This document shows, in pieces, positions 8,536-16,589 of a stretch of 64,000 bases of DNA. Made by a program: the position numbers and the translations under genes. The stretch's first letter is position 1, and each line of letters opens with the position of its first letter. The stretch comes from an uncultured cyanobacterium (GTDB lineage: Bacteria; Cyanobacteriota; Cyanobacteriia; PCC-6307; Cyanobiaceae): the NCBI GenBank assembly GCA_903823115.1, contig CAIJRN010000009.1, positions 18,753 to 82,752 on the forward strand, written 5' to 3'. The notes below the pieces were generated by a model. It searched no databases, was not told the DNA's origin, and was given only the letters and a program-made list of their open reading frames with translations.

Positions 8536-10149
8536 GTGGACTGGATGACGATGTTGGCTGGGCTGCCGCCGTTTCGGGCCCAGCTGCTGGCGGGCTTGCA
8601 GCTCCATCTCCTCTGCCCCTTCCCCGCCATGGCCACCAGCCAGTCCATCGTCATCGCCGCGGGCCTGGAGCTACTGCTGCTGGCGGTCCTGTTGCTGTGC
8701 AGGCGCTGGCGGATTTCGCCGATTCCGATTCGCCTGCCCAGCCTGGCGATTCTGATCTGGCTGATCATCAGCGGCCTGAGTGCTGCGGTGAGCAGCGGCA
8801 GCACGGCCAGCTGGCTCTGGTCGCTGCAACACAGCAGCAGTTACTCCGCCTGGCTGCAGACAATTCTGCAGCTGAGCCGCGCCTATGCCCTGCTGCAGTT
8901 GATCAGTTGGTTGGCTCTGGATCTGCCGAGCGTTCTGCCCTGGTGGCCTCGGCCCGCCAAGATTCTCAAGGATCTGGTGTTGCTGGTGATCGCCAGTGCG
9001 ATCACCCTGGTGGTGATTCAGCAGCTGCACCAGGTCAATCTGGTCGGCCTGATCACGACGTCTGCCATCCTCACGGCGGTGATCGGTCTGGCGGCTCAGG
9101 AATCACTCAAGGATTTCTTTGCCGGCATCGTGCTGCAGATTGACTCTCCATTTCAGGAGGGCGACTATATCGATGTCGGGGACGATGCCAACGGCTGGGT
9201 GATCTCCCTGACCCTGATGAGCACCCGCATCCAACATGGGCATGGGGCTCTGATCACCCTGCCGAACAGTCGCATCTGGGGCACGAACATCCGCCGCTTC
9301 AGCCCCCGGGGGCCGATCGCCAGGGAGATCCACCTGACGCTCGACAGTGCCATTCCCCCGGATCAGGCCAGTGCCCTGCTGCTGCAGGTGGCCAACCGCC
9401 ATCCGCTGGTGCTGAAACAGCCCGAACCCGAAGCCTTTGTCTTCACCTACGCCGACCACGGCATCACCTACGAGCTGGAGGTCTGGCAGGAGGATCCGAG
9501 TGACAACGGCTTCGACATCCTGCGGGGCCAGTTGCTGGCCCAGATCTGGTATTCGCTCGAACGGATCGGCCGCACGCTGCCCTATCCCGTGCGCGAACTG
9601 CGCCAGCTCCAGCTGCCGGAGCCAAGCGGTGATCCGGCGGGATTCGAGGCTCCGGCACGGCTGGAGCTGCTGCGCCGCAATGCGCTGTTCCAGCAGCTCG
9701 AAGCCAGCCAACTGCAGACCATCGCTCCGCTCACCCGCTGCCTGCGCTTCGCCCGGGGTGAGACCGTTGTGCTCGAAGGCGATGCCGGCCAGGCCATGTT
9801 CCAGGTGGTGAGCGGCAGCCTGGAGGTGCTCAAACAGATGCCCGGCGGCGAAGACAAGGTGGTGGCCCAGCTGGGGGAGGGGGTGGTGTTCGGCGAGATG
9901 AGTGTGTTCAGTGAAGAGCCGCGCAGTGCGACGGTGCGAGCGCAACGGGAATGCGTGTTGCTGGAGATCGAGCGCGATGATCTGCGGCCCCTGCTGGAGG
10001 GCAATCCCCAGCTGGTCGAGAGCCTGGCCCAGCTGATCAGTGAGCGCCGCGCCCAGCTCAACAAGCTCAGCCAGGCCAGCAAGGAAGCCCAGGGGAACCA
10101 GCTGCTGATGCACATGCGGCAGATGTTTCTGAGCCTGAAGGGGGCCTGA
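8536..10149 (+). CDS. MscS-type mechanosensitive channel with cyclic-nucleotide-binding domain
   Basis: A 537-residue inner-membrane channel. About four hydrophobic segments lie in residues 30-190. The MscS pore and beta domain follow, with AAQESLKDFFAGIVLQIDSPFQEGDYIDVG and PNSRIWGTNI typical of the family. From about residue 375 there is a cyclic-nucleotide-binding domain (RGETVVLEGDAGQAMF, VVFGEMSVFSEEPRSATVRA), including the GEMS/RSA-like phosphate-binding cassette. Such MscS-CNB fusions are found in cyanobacteria and may be gated by cAMP or cGMP rather than only by tension. Another start at the internal Met near residue 32 (MATSQS) is possible. The gene is 33 bp after the thioredoxin-like gene. 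Confidence 0.88.
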   Translation: MDWMTMLAGLPPFRAQLLAGLQLHLLCPFPAMATSQSIVIAAGLELLLLAVLLLCRRWRISPIPIRLPSLAILIWLIISGLSAAVSSGSTASWLWSLQHSSSYSAWLQTILQLSRAYALLQLISWLALDLPSVLPWWPRPAKILKDLVLLVIASAITLVVIQQLHQVNLVGLITTSAILTAVIGLAAQESLKDFFAGIVLQIDSPFQEGDYIDVGDDANGWVISLTLMSTRIQHGHGALITLPNSRIWGTNIRRFSPRGPIAREIHLTLDSAIPPDQASALLLQVANRHPLVLKQPEPEAFVFTYADHGITYELEVWQEDPSDNGFDILRGQLLAQIWYSLERIGRTLPYPVRELRQLQLPEPSGDPAGFEAPARLELLRRNALFQQLEASQLQTIAPLTRCLRFARGETVVLEGDAGQAMFQVVSGSLEVLKQMPGGEDKVVAQLGEGVVFGEMSVFSEEPRSATVRAQRECVLLEIERDDLRPLLEGNPQLVESLAQLISERRAQLNKLSQASKEAQGNQLLMHMRQMFLSLKGA

Positions 10150-10247
10150 ACTCAGGGCCTGCGGCCGACAGCAGGTCCGCTGGAGGGTGGCCGATCGGCG
10201 GGCGCTGACAGATCTGGCGCCGGACCCTGATTCTTGATTGGTCCATT

Positions 10248-10277
10248 TTTTTGTCCACGGCTCACTTTGGACAAAAA
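10248..10277. repeat. Perfect 10-bp inverted repeat
   Basis: TTTTTGTCCA and its exact complement TGGACAAAAA, separated by 10 bases, lie just past the end of the MscS gene and past the 3' end of ssrA, which converge here. The AT-rich arms with T and A runs at the outer ends would work as a weak bidirectional terminator. The core TGTCCA/TGGACA recurs as an inverted repeat at 56036-56053. Confidence 0.55.
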
Positions 10278-10311
10278 TGAGACAGGCTAGAAACCCTTGC
10301 AATCACTACTT

Positions 10312-10333
10312 AAAAGGGGCCCTTCCAGGCCCC
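10312..10333 (-). terminator. Rho-independent terminator of ssrA
   Basis: On the minus strand the stem GGGGCC / GGCCCC with a short loop is followed directly by TTTT. It lies shortly after the tag-coding piece of ssrA. Confidence 0.75.
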
Positions 10334-10344
10334 ATGGATCATTT

Positions 10345-10612
10345 GGGTGACAAGGCTGATCTCACCCCGTCTCCGTTAAGAGTGTCAGGCAGCCACAGGG
10401 GCGGCTTGACGGGAGAAACGAACGATGTTGTTCGCTGTTACGGGTTTGCTCTTACCGAGCAGGCTTCAGTCACCCTCCTTTTGCCCCGTCGAAACCATTG
10501 CAGCCCCGGAAAGGGGGAATGGAGCTGAGCGGAATCGAACCGCTGTCCGAAACACTGGTGTGAGCCACCTAGTCGGCCCGAGGACCGACCTGTTCATCTT
10601 GACACCAGAGGT
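10345..10612 (-). ncRNA. ssrA: Circularly permuted two-piece tmRNA
   Basis: tmRNA rescues stalled ribosomes and tags the nascent chain for proteolysis. On the minus strand the acceptor piece comes first: a T-arm containing GGTTCGATTCC and a 3' end CAGCTCCA at 10520, preceded by a hairpin-rich stretch from about 10612. After a 12-base spacer (10508-10519) the coding piece begins at 10507 with GGGGCTGCAATGGTTTCGAC, the usual tmRNA 5' end. The tag frame at 10385-10435 reads ANNIVRFSRQAAPVAA followed by TGA. The acceptor end therefore precedes the 5' end, as in the permuted tmRNA genes known from alpha-cyanobacteria, where the spacer is cut out and two RNAs pair. The outer ends of both pieces are approximate. 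A terminator follows at 10312-10333. Confidence 0.93.
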
Positions 10613-10679
10613 GCGAATCCGGCCGCTGCAGCCCAGGTGGGCATGACCGAACCGGCCCTCGCCCCAGCACGATGGAGCC

Positions 10680-11903
10680 ATGGGCACAATCAACCGACAA
10701 TTTGAGGTCATCGCCGTTGTCCCCCCGGGACTGGAGGACGCGGCCGCGGCCGAACTCAGCGCCCTGGGCGCCGAGGAGGTACGCCCCCTGCGGCGGGCCG
10801 TGGCCCTGCGCACCGACCTGGCGGGTTTCTACCGCCTGCATCTGCGGGCCCGCCTGCCCTTCCGCTTCCTGCGCCAGCTGGCCCGCTTCCCCTGCCCCGA
10901 TCGGGTGGCCCTCTACCGCGGCGTCCAGGACGCCGCCGACTGGCCCAGCTGGCTGCCGCCGGAGGCCAGCTTCCGCGTCGATGCCAGCGGCAGCAGCCGG
11001 GAGCTGAGCCACAGCCACTACAGCGCCCTGCAGGTGAAAAATGCCCTGGTGGACTGGCAGCGGCAGCACTGGGGGGAGCGTTCCTCGGTCGATCTCGAGG
11101 ATCCGGATCTGAGCCTGCACCTGCACCTGAGCCCGGGCGGCGGCCCCCGCAGCAAAGCCCGGGGAGAAGGCCAGGCGATGGCCGTGCTCAGCCTTGATGG
11201 CGGCGGCGCCAGCCTGCACCGCCGCGGCTACCGGGCCGCCATGGGATTGGCTCCCCTGAAGGAAAACCTCGCCGCCGGCCTGATCGCCCTCACTGGCTGG
11301 GATGGCAGTGTGCCCCTGTGCGACCCGCTCTGCGGCTCCGGCACCCTGCTGATCGAGGCCGCCGCCATGGCCCTGAACCGGGCGCCGGGCTTCTGGCTTG
11401 AGGCCGATGGCCAGAGCCGAGCGCGTCCCTTTGCCCTGCAGCGCTGGCCCGATTACGACCCGGTGCTGTGGCAGCAGGAGGTGGCCGCCGCCCGGGAGCT
11501 GGAGCGCCACACCCTGGCCGATGGCACCCCCCTGGCGCCGGTGATCGGCATGGAGCGCGACCCCGCGGTGCTGGAGCAAGCCCAGGTCAATGTCAACGCC
11601 GCCGGCTTGGCCCCCTGGATCAGCCTGCAACCGGGCGACGCCCGCGACTTCGAGCCGCCTGAACAGGCCGGCATCCTGGTCTGCAATCCGCCCTACGGCG
11701 AACGGCTGGGGGAAGGGGAGGATCTCGAGCAGCTCTACGCCGACCTCGGCCAGATGCTGAAGCAGCGCTGTGGTGGCTGGACCCTGTGGCTGCTGAGCGG
11801 CAACCCCGAACTCACCGGCGCCCTGAGGATGAAGGCCAGCCGCAAGGTGCCCGTGAGCAACGGCGGCCTCGACTGCCGCTGGTTGAAATATGAAATTCGT
11901 TGA
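10680..11903 (+). CDS. RlmL-type 23S rRNA (guanine-N2) methyltransferase
   Basis: A 407-residue SAM-dependent RNA methyltransferase of the RlmL/YcbY family. The N-terminal half carries a THUMP-like RNA-binding region (about 40-165, with the SHSHYSALQVKNALVDW segment). The C-terminal half is a Rossmann-type methylase with the SAM loop DPLCGSGT at 215-222 and the catalytic NPPYGERL at 336-343, which indicate methylation of an exocyclic amino group. RlmL modifies G2445 of 23S rRNA in E. coli; the exact target here is inferred. The protein lacks the second methyltransferase domain (RlmK) found fused in E. coli. The start lies close to the ssrA acceptor piece on the opposite strand, so the two promoters must share about 70 bp. 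Confidence 0.9.
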   Translation: MGTINRQFEVIAVVPPGLEDAAAAELSALGAEEVRPLRRAVALRTDLAGFYRLHLRARLPFRFLRQLARFPCPDRVALYRGVQDAADWPSWLPPEASFRVDASGSSRELSHSHYSALQVKNALVDWQRQHWGERSSVDLEDPDLSLHLHLSPGGGPRSKARGEGQAMAVLSLDGGGASLHRRGYRAAMGLAPLKENLAAGLIALTGWDGSVPLCDPLCGSGTLLIEAAAMALNRAPGFWLEADGQSRARPFALQRWPDYDPVLWQQEVAAARELERHTLADGTPLAPVIGMERDPAVLEQAQVNVNAAGLAPWISLQPGDARDFEPPEQAGILVCNPPYGERLGEGEDLEQLYADLGQMLKQRCGGWTLWLLSGNPELTGALRMKASRKVPVSNGGLDCRWLKYEIR

Positions 11904-11999
11904 TGTCCCGATCGCTTTCAGCGACCTGTGGCCTTGGACCGTCCCGGCCCGACACCGCCGAGATGTGATGCGGCCAGCTGCGTTGAGCAGGCGACCCGT

Positions 12000-12365
12000 T
12001 CAGGAGCGCCCCGTCAGCGCCCGGGTGGTGCGGGCCAGGCCGGCGGTGGTTTCCGGCAGATAGGGCCCCTTGAGCAGCTGCCCGCCGAGGCGCAGGCACA
12101 GGCCCGACAGCACCAGATCGATCGCCGCCACGGCGGCTGCGGCGGCCAGCCAGCCGAGGCCGAAGCGCTCATGCAGCCAGAACAGCAGCACCACCTGGGC
12201 CGCCACCAGCGCCAGCGTCAACAGCGTCAGCCCGATGCCCAGGAAGACGCCACCGCCGATTAGGCGGCGCTTCTCCTTGCTGGCTTCCTGCATGGCGAGG
12301 CGGACATGCACGTCCATCACCGACGCCATCAGCGCCGTGACCTTGCCGAAGGAGGAGCGACTCAT
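12000..12365 (-). CDS. Phage-holin-superfamily / YqjE-like membrane protein
   Basis: A small 121-residue protein with an amphipathic N-terminus and two adjacent hydrophobic helices (about 38-64 and 74-93), the layout of the YqjE / putative actinobacterial holin superfamily. These proteins are envelope-associated and of uncertain function; despite the name they are not usually phage genes. It overlaps the 3' end of the next upstream gene by 4 bp (ATGA), and that gene encodes a YqjD/ElaB-like protein. The same pairing occurs in the E. coli yqjDE operon, which supports the assignment. Confidence 0.7.
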   Translation of the reverse strand: MSRSSFGKVTALMASVMDVHVRLAMQEASKEKRRLIGGGVFLGIGLTLLTLALVAAQVVLLFWLHERFGLGWLAAAAAVAAIDLVLSGLCLRLGGQLLKGPYLPETTAGLARTTRALTGRS

Positions 12366-12847
12366 GTCGAACGCCGTCCGGAGGACAGCAACAGCCCCAC
12401 CAGCAGCCCGACGCCGGCGGCGATGCTGATCGCCAGCAGGGGCTTCTCGCGCACCGGCTTCTCGATCCGGGGGCGCAGGGTGGTGTTGAGTTCATCGAGC
12501 AGGCCTTCAAGCTGCTCCTCCAGCGGCCGCAGGCCTTCGGCCACCTGGCCGGCCTGCTCGGTGGTGACCTGCAGGAGATCGAGCAGCTGCTGCCGGACGC
12601 CGCTTGCGGTCAGGCCGGTCTGGCGACTGATCACCTCGGCGACGGTGTCCAGGCTGCCCCGGGTGGCTTCGAGGGTATGGCGAGCCACCTCGGGCCATTC
12701 CCGCTGGATGCGCGGTAACAGAGAGTCAAAGCGCTCCCGGAACACCCCCAGAACCGGAGGCGTCACCGACGGCTCGTCGCTGTTCAGAACCGAATCGCTG
12801 CCATTCGGGGCTGGTGATGCCGAGGGGGCACTGGTCTCCGGGTCCAT
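12362..12847 (-). CDS. DUF883 (YqjD/ElaB)-like membrane-anchored protein
   Basis: A 161-residue protein with a disordered acidic N-terminus (about 1-30), a long helical middle part (about 35-125) and a single C-terminal membrane anchor (LLAISIAAGVGLLVGLLLSS) followed by a basic end. ElaB/YqjD proteins have this form and in E. coli associate with ribosomes at the inner membrane in stationary phase; that role here is only inference. It is co-translated with the YqjE-like gene through a 4-bp overlap. The REKPLLAISIAAGVG motif before the anchor is typical of the family. Confidence 0.65.
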   Translation of the reverse strand: MDPETSAPSASPAPNGSDSVLNSDEPSVTPPVLGVFRERFDSLLPRIQREWPEVARHTLEATRGSLDTVAEVISRQTGLTASGVRQQLLDLLQVTTEQAGQVAEGLRPLEEQLEGLLDELNTTLRPRIEKPVREKPLLAISIAAGVGLLVGLLLSSGRRST

Positions 12848-12960
12848 GGCGTCAGGGCTGGCGTGGCAAGGGGTCGGCGCAGCCGTGCAGCCAATCTAGA
12901 GAGGCCCCTTGGCAGCGTCACCAGCTTCGCTAAATTGAGTCAGCTCGGCGGGCGGGCCTG

Positions 12961-15900
12961 TTGGTTCACATCAAGCAGGTCGGATTCAGCCACTTCAAGT
13001 CCTTCGGTGGCTCGGTGACGATTCCGCTGGAGAGCGGCTTCACGGTCGTCACCGGTCCCAACGGCTCCGGCAAGAGCAACATCCTTGATGGGGTGCTCTT
13101 CTGCCTGGGCCTGGCCAACAGCCGCGGCATGCGGGCCGAACGACTGCCGGACCTGGTCAATTCCGCCGTGCTGCGCGACGGCAAGGCCGCCGAAACCACC
13201 GTCACGGTGCACTTCGACCTGGGTGACTGGCAGCCCGATGAGGCTGAAGCCGGTCTGGAGGCCTCGGCGGAGGGTCCCTGGATTCAACCGGGACAGCGGC
13301 AGTGGAGTGTCACCCGGCGGCTGCGGGTGGCCCGGGGCGGCACCTACAGCAGCAGCTACAGCGCCGATGGCGTGGCCTGCAACCTGCAGCAGCTGCAGAC
13401 CCAGTTGCGACGCCTGCGCATTGATCCCGATGGCAGCAATGTGGTGATGCAGGGGGACGTGACCCGCATCGTCTCGATGAGCGCCCGCGAGCGTCGCGGC
13501 ATCATTGATGAACTGGCCGGTGTGGCCCTGTTCGACAGCCGCATCGAGCAGAGCCGCGCCAAGCTCGATGAGGTGCAGGAACGGCAGGACCGCTGTCGCA
13601 TCGTCGAGCAGGAACTGCTGGTGGGTCGCCAGAAGCTGGAGCGCGATTGCGCCAAGGCCCGCAGTTATCAGGAGCTGCGCCAGCGCCTCCACATCGGCCG
13701 CCAGCAGGAACAGCTGCTCGCCTGCGAAGCGGCCCGCGAGCAGCTGGAGCAGGTTCGCAGTCGCCATGAGGCCCTGGGCCTGCAGCAGGAGCAGGAGGTT
13801 CAGGCGATCGCCGCCGCCGAGCTGGCCCTGCAGGAGAGCAGCAAGGCCCTCGATGCGCTGCAGGCGGAGGTCAAGGAGCTCGGCGAAGACCAGCTGCTGG
13901 CGGTGCAGAGCGAACTGGCCGGCCTGGAGGCCGCTGAGCGCGAACTGGCCCGCCAGGCTGAGAAGCATCAGCTGGATGCGGAGGCGCTGCAGCGTCAGCG
14001 GCTGGAATTGCAGCGCCAACAGGGCGATCTGCGGCAGCAGCGGCAGAAGCTGGAGGCGGCCGATGACGCCAGTGCCCTTGATCAGGCGGAACAGGCGTGC
14101 CGCAGCGCCGAGGCCGCCGTGGAGCTCTCCCGGCGCCGGCTCGGCGAGGTGGCCGATCGCTCGGGTACCTGGCTTGAAGCCCAGCAACGTCGCAGCCGCG
14201 AGCGACAGGAGCTCCAGGATGTGCTGGGCCCCCTGTTGGCCGAACGCCAGCAACTGGAGGAACGCCTGCGCCAGAGCGAAGCCCGCCTGGGCGAGCTCAG
14301 GAGCGAACAGGAGCAGGAGGGCAGCGCCCACCAGGACGGCGAACAGCGGCTGCAGGCCCTGGCCGGCGAGGAACAGCAGCTGCTGGCGTCCCTGGGGCGC
14401 GAGCAGGCCCAGGCGCAGGAGCTGGCGGAGGCCCTGGCCCTGCAGCAGCGCACCCGCAGTCGCCTCGAACAGGAGCAGAGCGGCCTGGAGCGTGACATCG
14501 CCCGGCTCGACAGCCGTCGCGAAACCCTGCAGGAAAGCCGCGGTACCGGTGCCCTGCGGGTGTTGCTGGAGTCGGGTCTGGAGGGACTGCATGGACCGGT
14601 GGCCCAGCTGGGAGAGGTGGACGAACGCCACCGGATCGCCCTGGAGGTGGCTGCTGGCGGCCGTCTGGGCCAGGTGGTGGTCGAGGACGACCGCATCGCC
14701 GCCCGCGCCATCGAGCTGCTCAAGAGCCGCCGGGCCGGCAGGCTCACCTTCCTGCCGCTCAACAAGATCCGGGGTGGCTCCGGATCGGCCCCGTCCCAGA
14801 GCCGTGGCGCCGCCCTGCAGCGCGGCGGCGGCGCGGGTGGAAGCGCGGGCGCAGGCCTGGTGGGCCGGGCCGTCGATCTGGTGCGCTATGAGCCGGTCTA
14901 CGGCGAGGTGTTCCGTTACGTCTTCGGCGACACGCTGGTGTTCGCCGATCTGGCCAGCGCCCGCCAGGAACTGGGCCGCTGCCGGGCCGTGACCCTCGAA
15001 GGCGAGCTGCTCGAAAAGAGCGGCGCCATGACCGGTGGCAGCCTGCAGCAGCGCTCGGGCCAGCTCGGCTTTGGCAGCAGCAGCGACAGCGATGAAGCTG
15101 AACCCTTGCGCCGCCGCCTGCTGGACCTGGGCGAAAGCCTGCTGGCCTGCCGCCGCCGCGAAGCCGAACTGGCCCACGGCCTGGAGCAGGTCCGGCCGCG
15201 GCTCCAGGAACAGCAGCGCCGCCAGGCGGCCCTGGAGGCGGAGCGCAAGGCCGCCCAGCGTTCCCTCGATCCCCAGGTGCAGCGCAGCCGCCAGCTGCAG
15301 GCCAGGCTCCAGCAACTCGGAGCCGATCAGCTCACAGGCAGTCGCCGCCTGCAGGAGCTGGGCGTCAGCTGCACGCCGTTGCAGGCCGCCCTGGCGGCGC
15401 TGGAACAGGCCGAATCCGCGGCCAGCGGCAATGCCGACAGCGCCCGTTGGCAAGGGCTGCAGAGCGAGCTGGAAAGCGCTGATCGGGCCCTGAGCGAGGC
15501 TCGCCAGCGGCGCGACGACCTGCTGGCCGCCAAGCGGGAGCGCGCCCTCAGCAGCGAACGACTCGGCAGCCAGCTGGAGGCCCTCGGCGGCGATGAACGG
15601 CGGCTGGTCCTGGCCGTCAACACCCTGGTGGCTGAGCGGCAGCAGTGGAAGGAACGCCAACAGGCCGACCAGCAACGGCGCCAGGAGCTTGAGGCCCGCC
15701 AGAACGAACTCAGCACCCGCTTCGGCGAACGACGCCGGGCCCGGGACGCGGCGGAGGCTGCGGTGGGACGCCAGCGACAAGCGCTGCAGCAGCGCCAGTG
15801 GGAGCTGCAGCGCCTGGGGGAGGAACGGCTGGCCCTGGAGGAAGAGCGCCGCAGCCAGAGCCTGCGGCTGGAGCAGCTGGAGCGGGAGCTGCCCGATCCT

Positions 15901-16581
15901 TTGCCCGACCTGCCTGAAGAGCTGCGCCAGGCCGGCCTGCCCGCCCTTCAGGACGAGCTGCGCCGCCTGCAGCAGCGGATGGAGGCCCTCGAACCGGTCA
16001 ACATGCTGGCCCTCGAGGAGCTGGAAAAGCTGGAGATTCGCCTGGCCGAGCTGGAGGAGCGGCTTGAAGTGCTCAGCAACGAACGCCAGGAGCTGCTGCT
16101 GCGCATCGAAACCGTCGCGACCCTGCGCCAGGAAGCCTTCCTGGAGGCCTTCCGCGCCGTCGATGGCCACTTCCGCACGATCTTCGCCGGCCTCTCCGAC
16201 GGCGAGGGCCATCTGCAGCTGGAAAACCCGGAACAGCCTCTGGAGGGGGGCCTCACCCTGGTGGCCCATCCCAAGGGCAAGGCGGTGCGGCGGCTGGCCT
16301 CGATGTCCGGCGGCGAGAAGTCGCTCACCGCCCTGAGCTTCCTGTTCGCCCTGCAGCGCTTCCGGCCCTCACCCTTTTACGCCCTGGATGAGGTCGACAG
16401 CTTCCTCGATGGCGTCAACGTCGAGCGTCTGGCGGCCCTGATCGCCAGCCAGGCCGACGACGCCCAGTTCATGGTGGTGAGTCACCGGCGGCCGATGATC
16501 GCCGCCGCCACCCGCACGATCGGCGTCACCCAGGCCCGTGGCGCCCACACCCAGGTGGTCGGATTGCCGCCGGCGGCCTGA
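12961..16581 (+). CDS. smc: Chromosome segregation ATPase SMC
   Basis: A 1206-residue SMC protein, which dimerises and entraps DNA for chromosome organisation together with ScpA and ScpB. Walker A GPNGSGKS lies at 32-39. A Gln/Glu/Arg/Leu-rich coiled coil runs from about 170 to 520. The hinge is at about 530-690. A second coiled coil follows to about 1040. The head closes with signature MSGGEK at 1115-1120 and Walker B FYALDEVD near 1139. The start is TTG at 12961, giving MVHIKQVGFSHFKSFG, the usual beginning of the family; no ATG is available in front of the Walker motif. Length is normal. Nine bases separate it from the next gene. Confidence 0.96.
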   Translation: MVHIKQVGFSHFKSFGGSVTIPLESGFTVVTGPNGSGKSNILDGVLFCLGLANSRGMRAERLPDLVNSAVLRDGKAAETTVTVHFDLGDWQPDEAEAGLEASAEGPWIQPGQRQWSVTRRLRVARGGTYSSSYSADGVACNLQQLQTQLRRLRIDPDGSNVVMQGDVTRIVSMSARERRGIIDELAGVALFDSRIEQSRAKLDEVQERQDRCRIVEQELLVGRQKLERDCAKARSYQELRQRLHIGRQQEQLLACEAAREQLEQVRSRHEALGLQQEQEVQAIAAAELALQESSKALDALQAEVKELGEDQLLAVQSELAGLEAAERELARQAEKHQLDAEALQRQRLELQRQQGDLRQQRQKLEAADDASALDQAEQACRSAEAAVELSRRRLGEVADRSGTWLEAQQRRSRERQELQDVLGPLLAERQQLEERLRQSEARLGELRSEQEQEGSAHQDGEQRLQALAGEEQQLLASLGREQAQAQELAEALALQQRTRSRLEQEQSGLERDIARLDSRRETLQESRGTGALRVLLESGLEGLHGPVAQLGEVDERHRIALEVAAGGRLGQVVVEDDRIAARAIELLKSRRAGRLTFLPLNKIRGGSGSAPSQSRGAALQRGGGAGGSAGAGLVGRAVDLVRYEPVYGEVFRYVFGDTLVFADLASARQELGRCRAVTLEGELLEKSGAMTGGSLQQRSGQLGFGSSSDSDEAEPLRRRLLDLGESLLACRRREAELAHGLEQVRPRLQEQQRRQAALEAERKAAQRSLDPQVQRSRQLQARLQQLGADQLTGSRRLQELGVSCTPLQAALAALEQAESAASGNADSARWQGLQSELESADRALSEARQRRDDLLAAKRERALSSERLGSQLEALGGDERRLVLAVNTLVAERQQWKERQQADQQRRQELEARQNELSTRFGERRRARDAAEAAVGRQRQALQQRQWELQRLGEERLALEEERRSQSLRLEQLERELPDPLPDLPEELRQAGLPALQDELRRLQQRMEALEPVNMLALEELEKLEIRLAELEERLEVLSNERQELLLRIETVATLRQEAFLEAFRAVDGHFRTIFAGLSDGEGHLQLENPEQPLEGGLTLVAHPKGKAVRRLASMSGGEKSLTALSFLFALQRFRPSPFYALDEVDSFLDGVNVERLAALIASQADDAQFMVVSHRRPMIAAATRTIGVTQARGAHTQVVGLPPAA

Positions 16582-16589
16582 ATGACGGG

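Noticed and set aside
9103..10302. Minus-strand 399-residue frame opposite the MscS gene
   Set aside because: Shadow frame; low complexity of Gln/Leu/His with no motif, opposite a clear channel gene.
10569..11630. Minus-strand 353-residue frame opposite the RlmL-type gene
   Set aside because: Antisense to a clear methyltransferase and continuous only because of GC bias; the part over ssrA is RNA-coding.
12940..16269. Minus-strand frame of 1109 residues antisense to smc
   Set aside because: It is the shadow of the repetitive Gln/Glu/Leu coiled-coil coding region of smc; composition is Leu/Gln/Ala-rich without motifs and the sense frame is a certain SMC.
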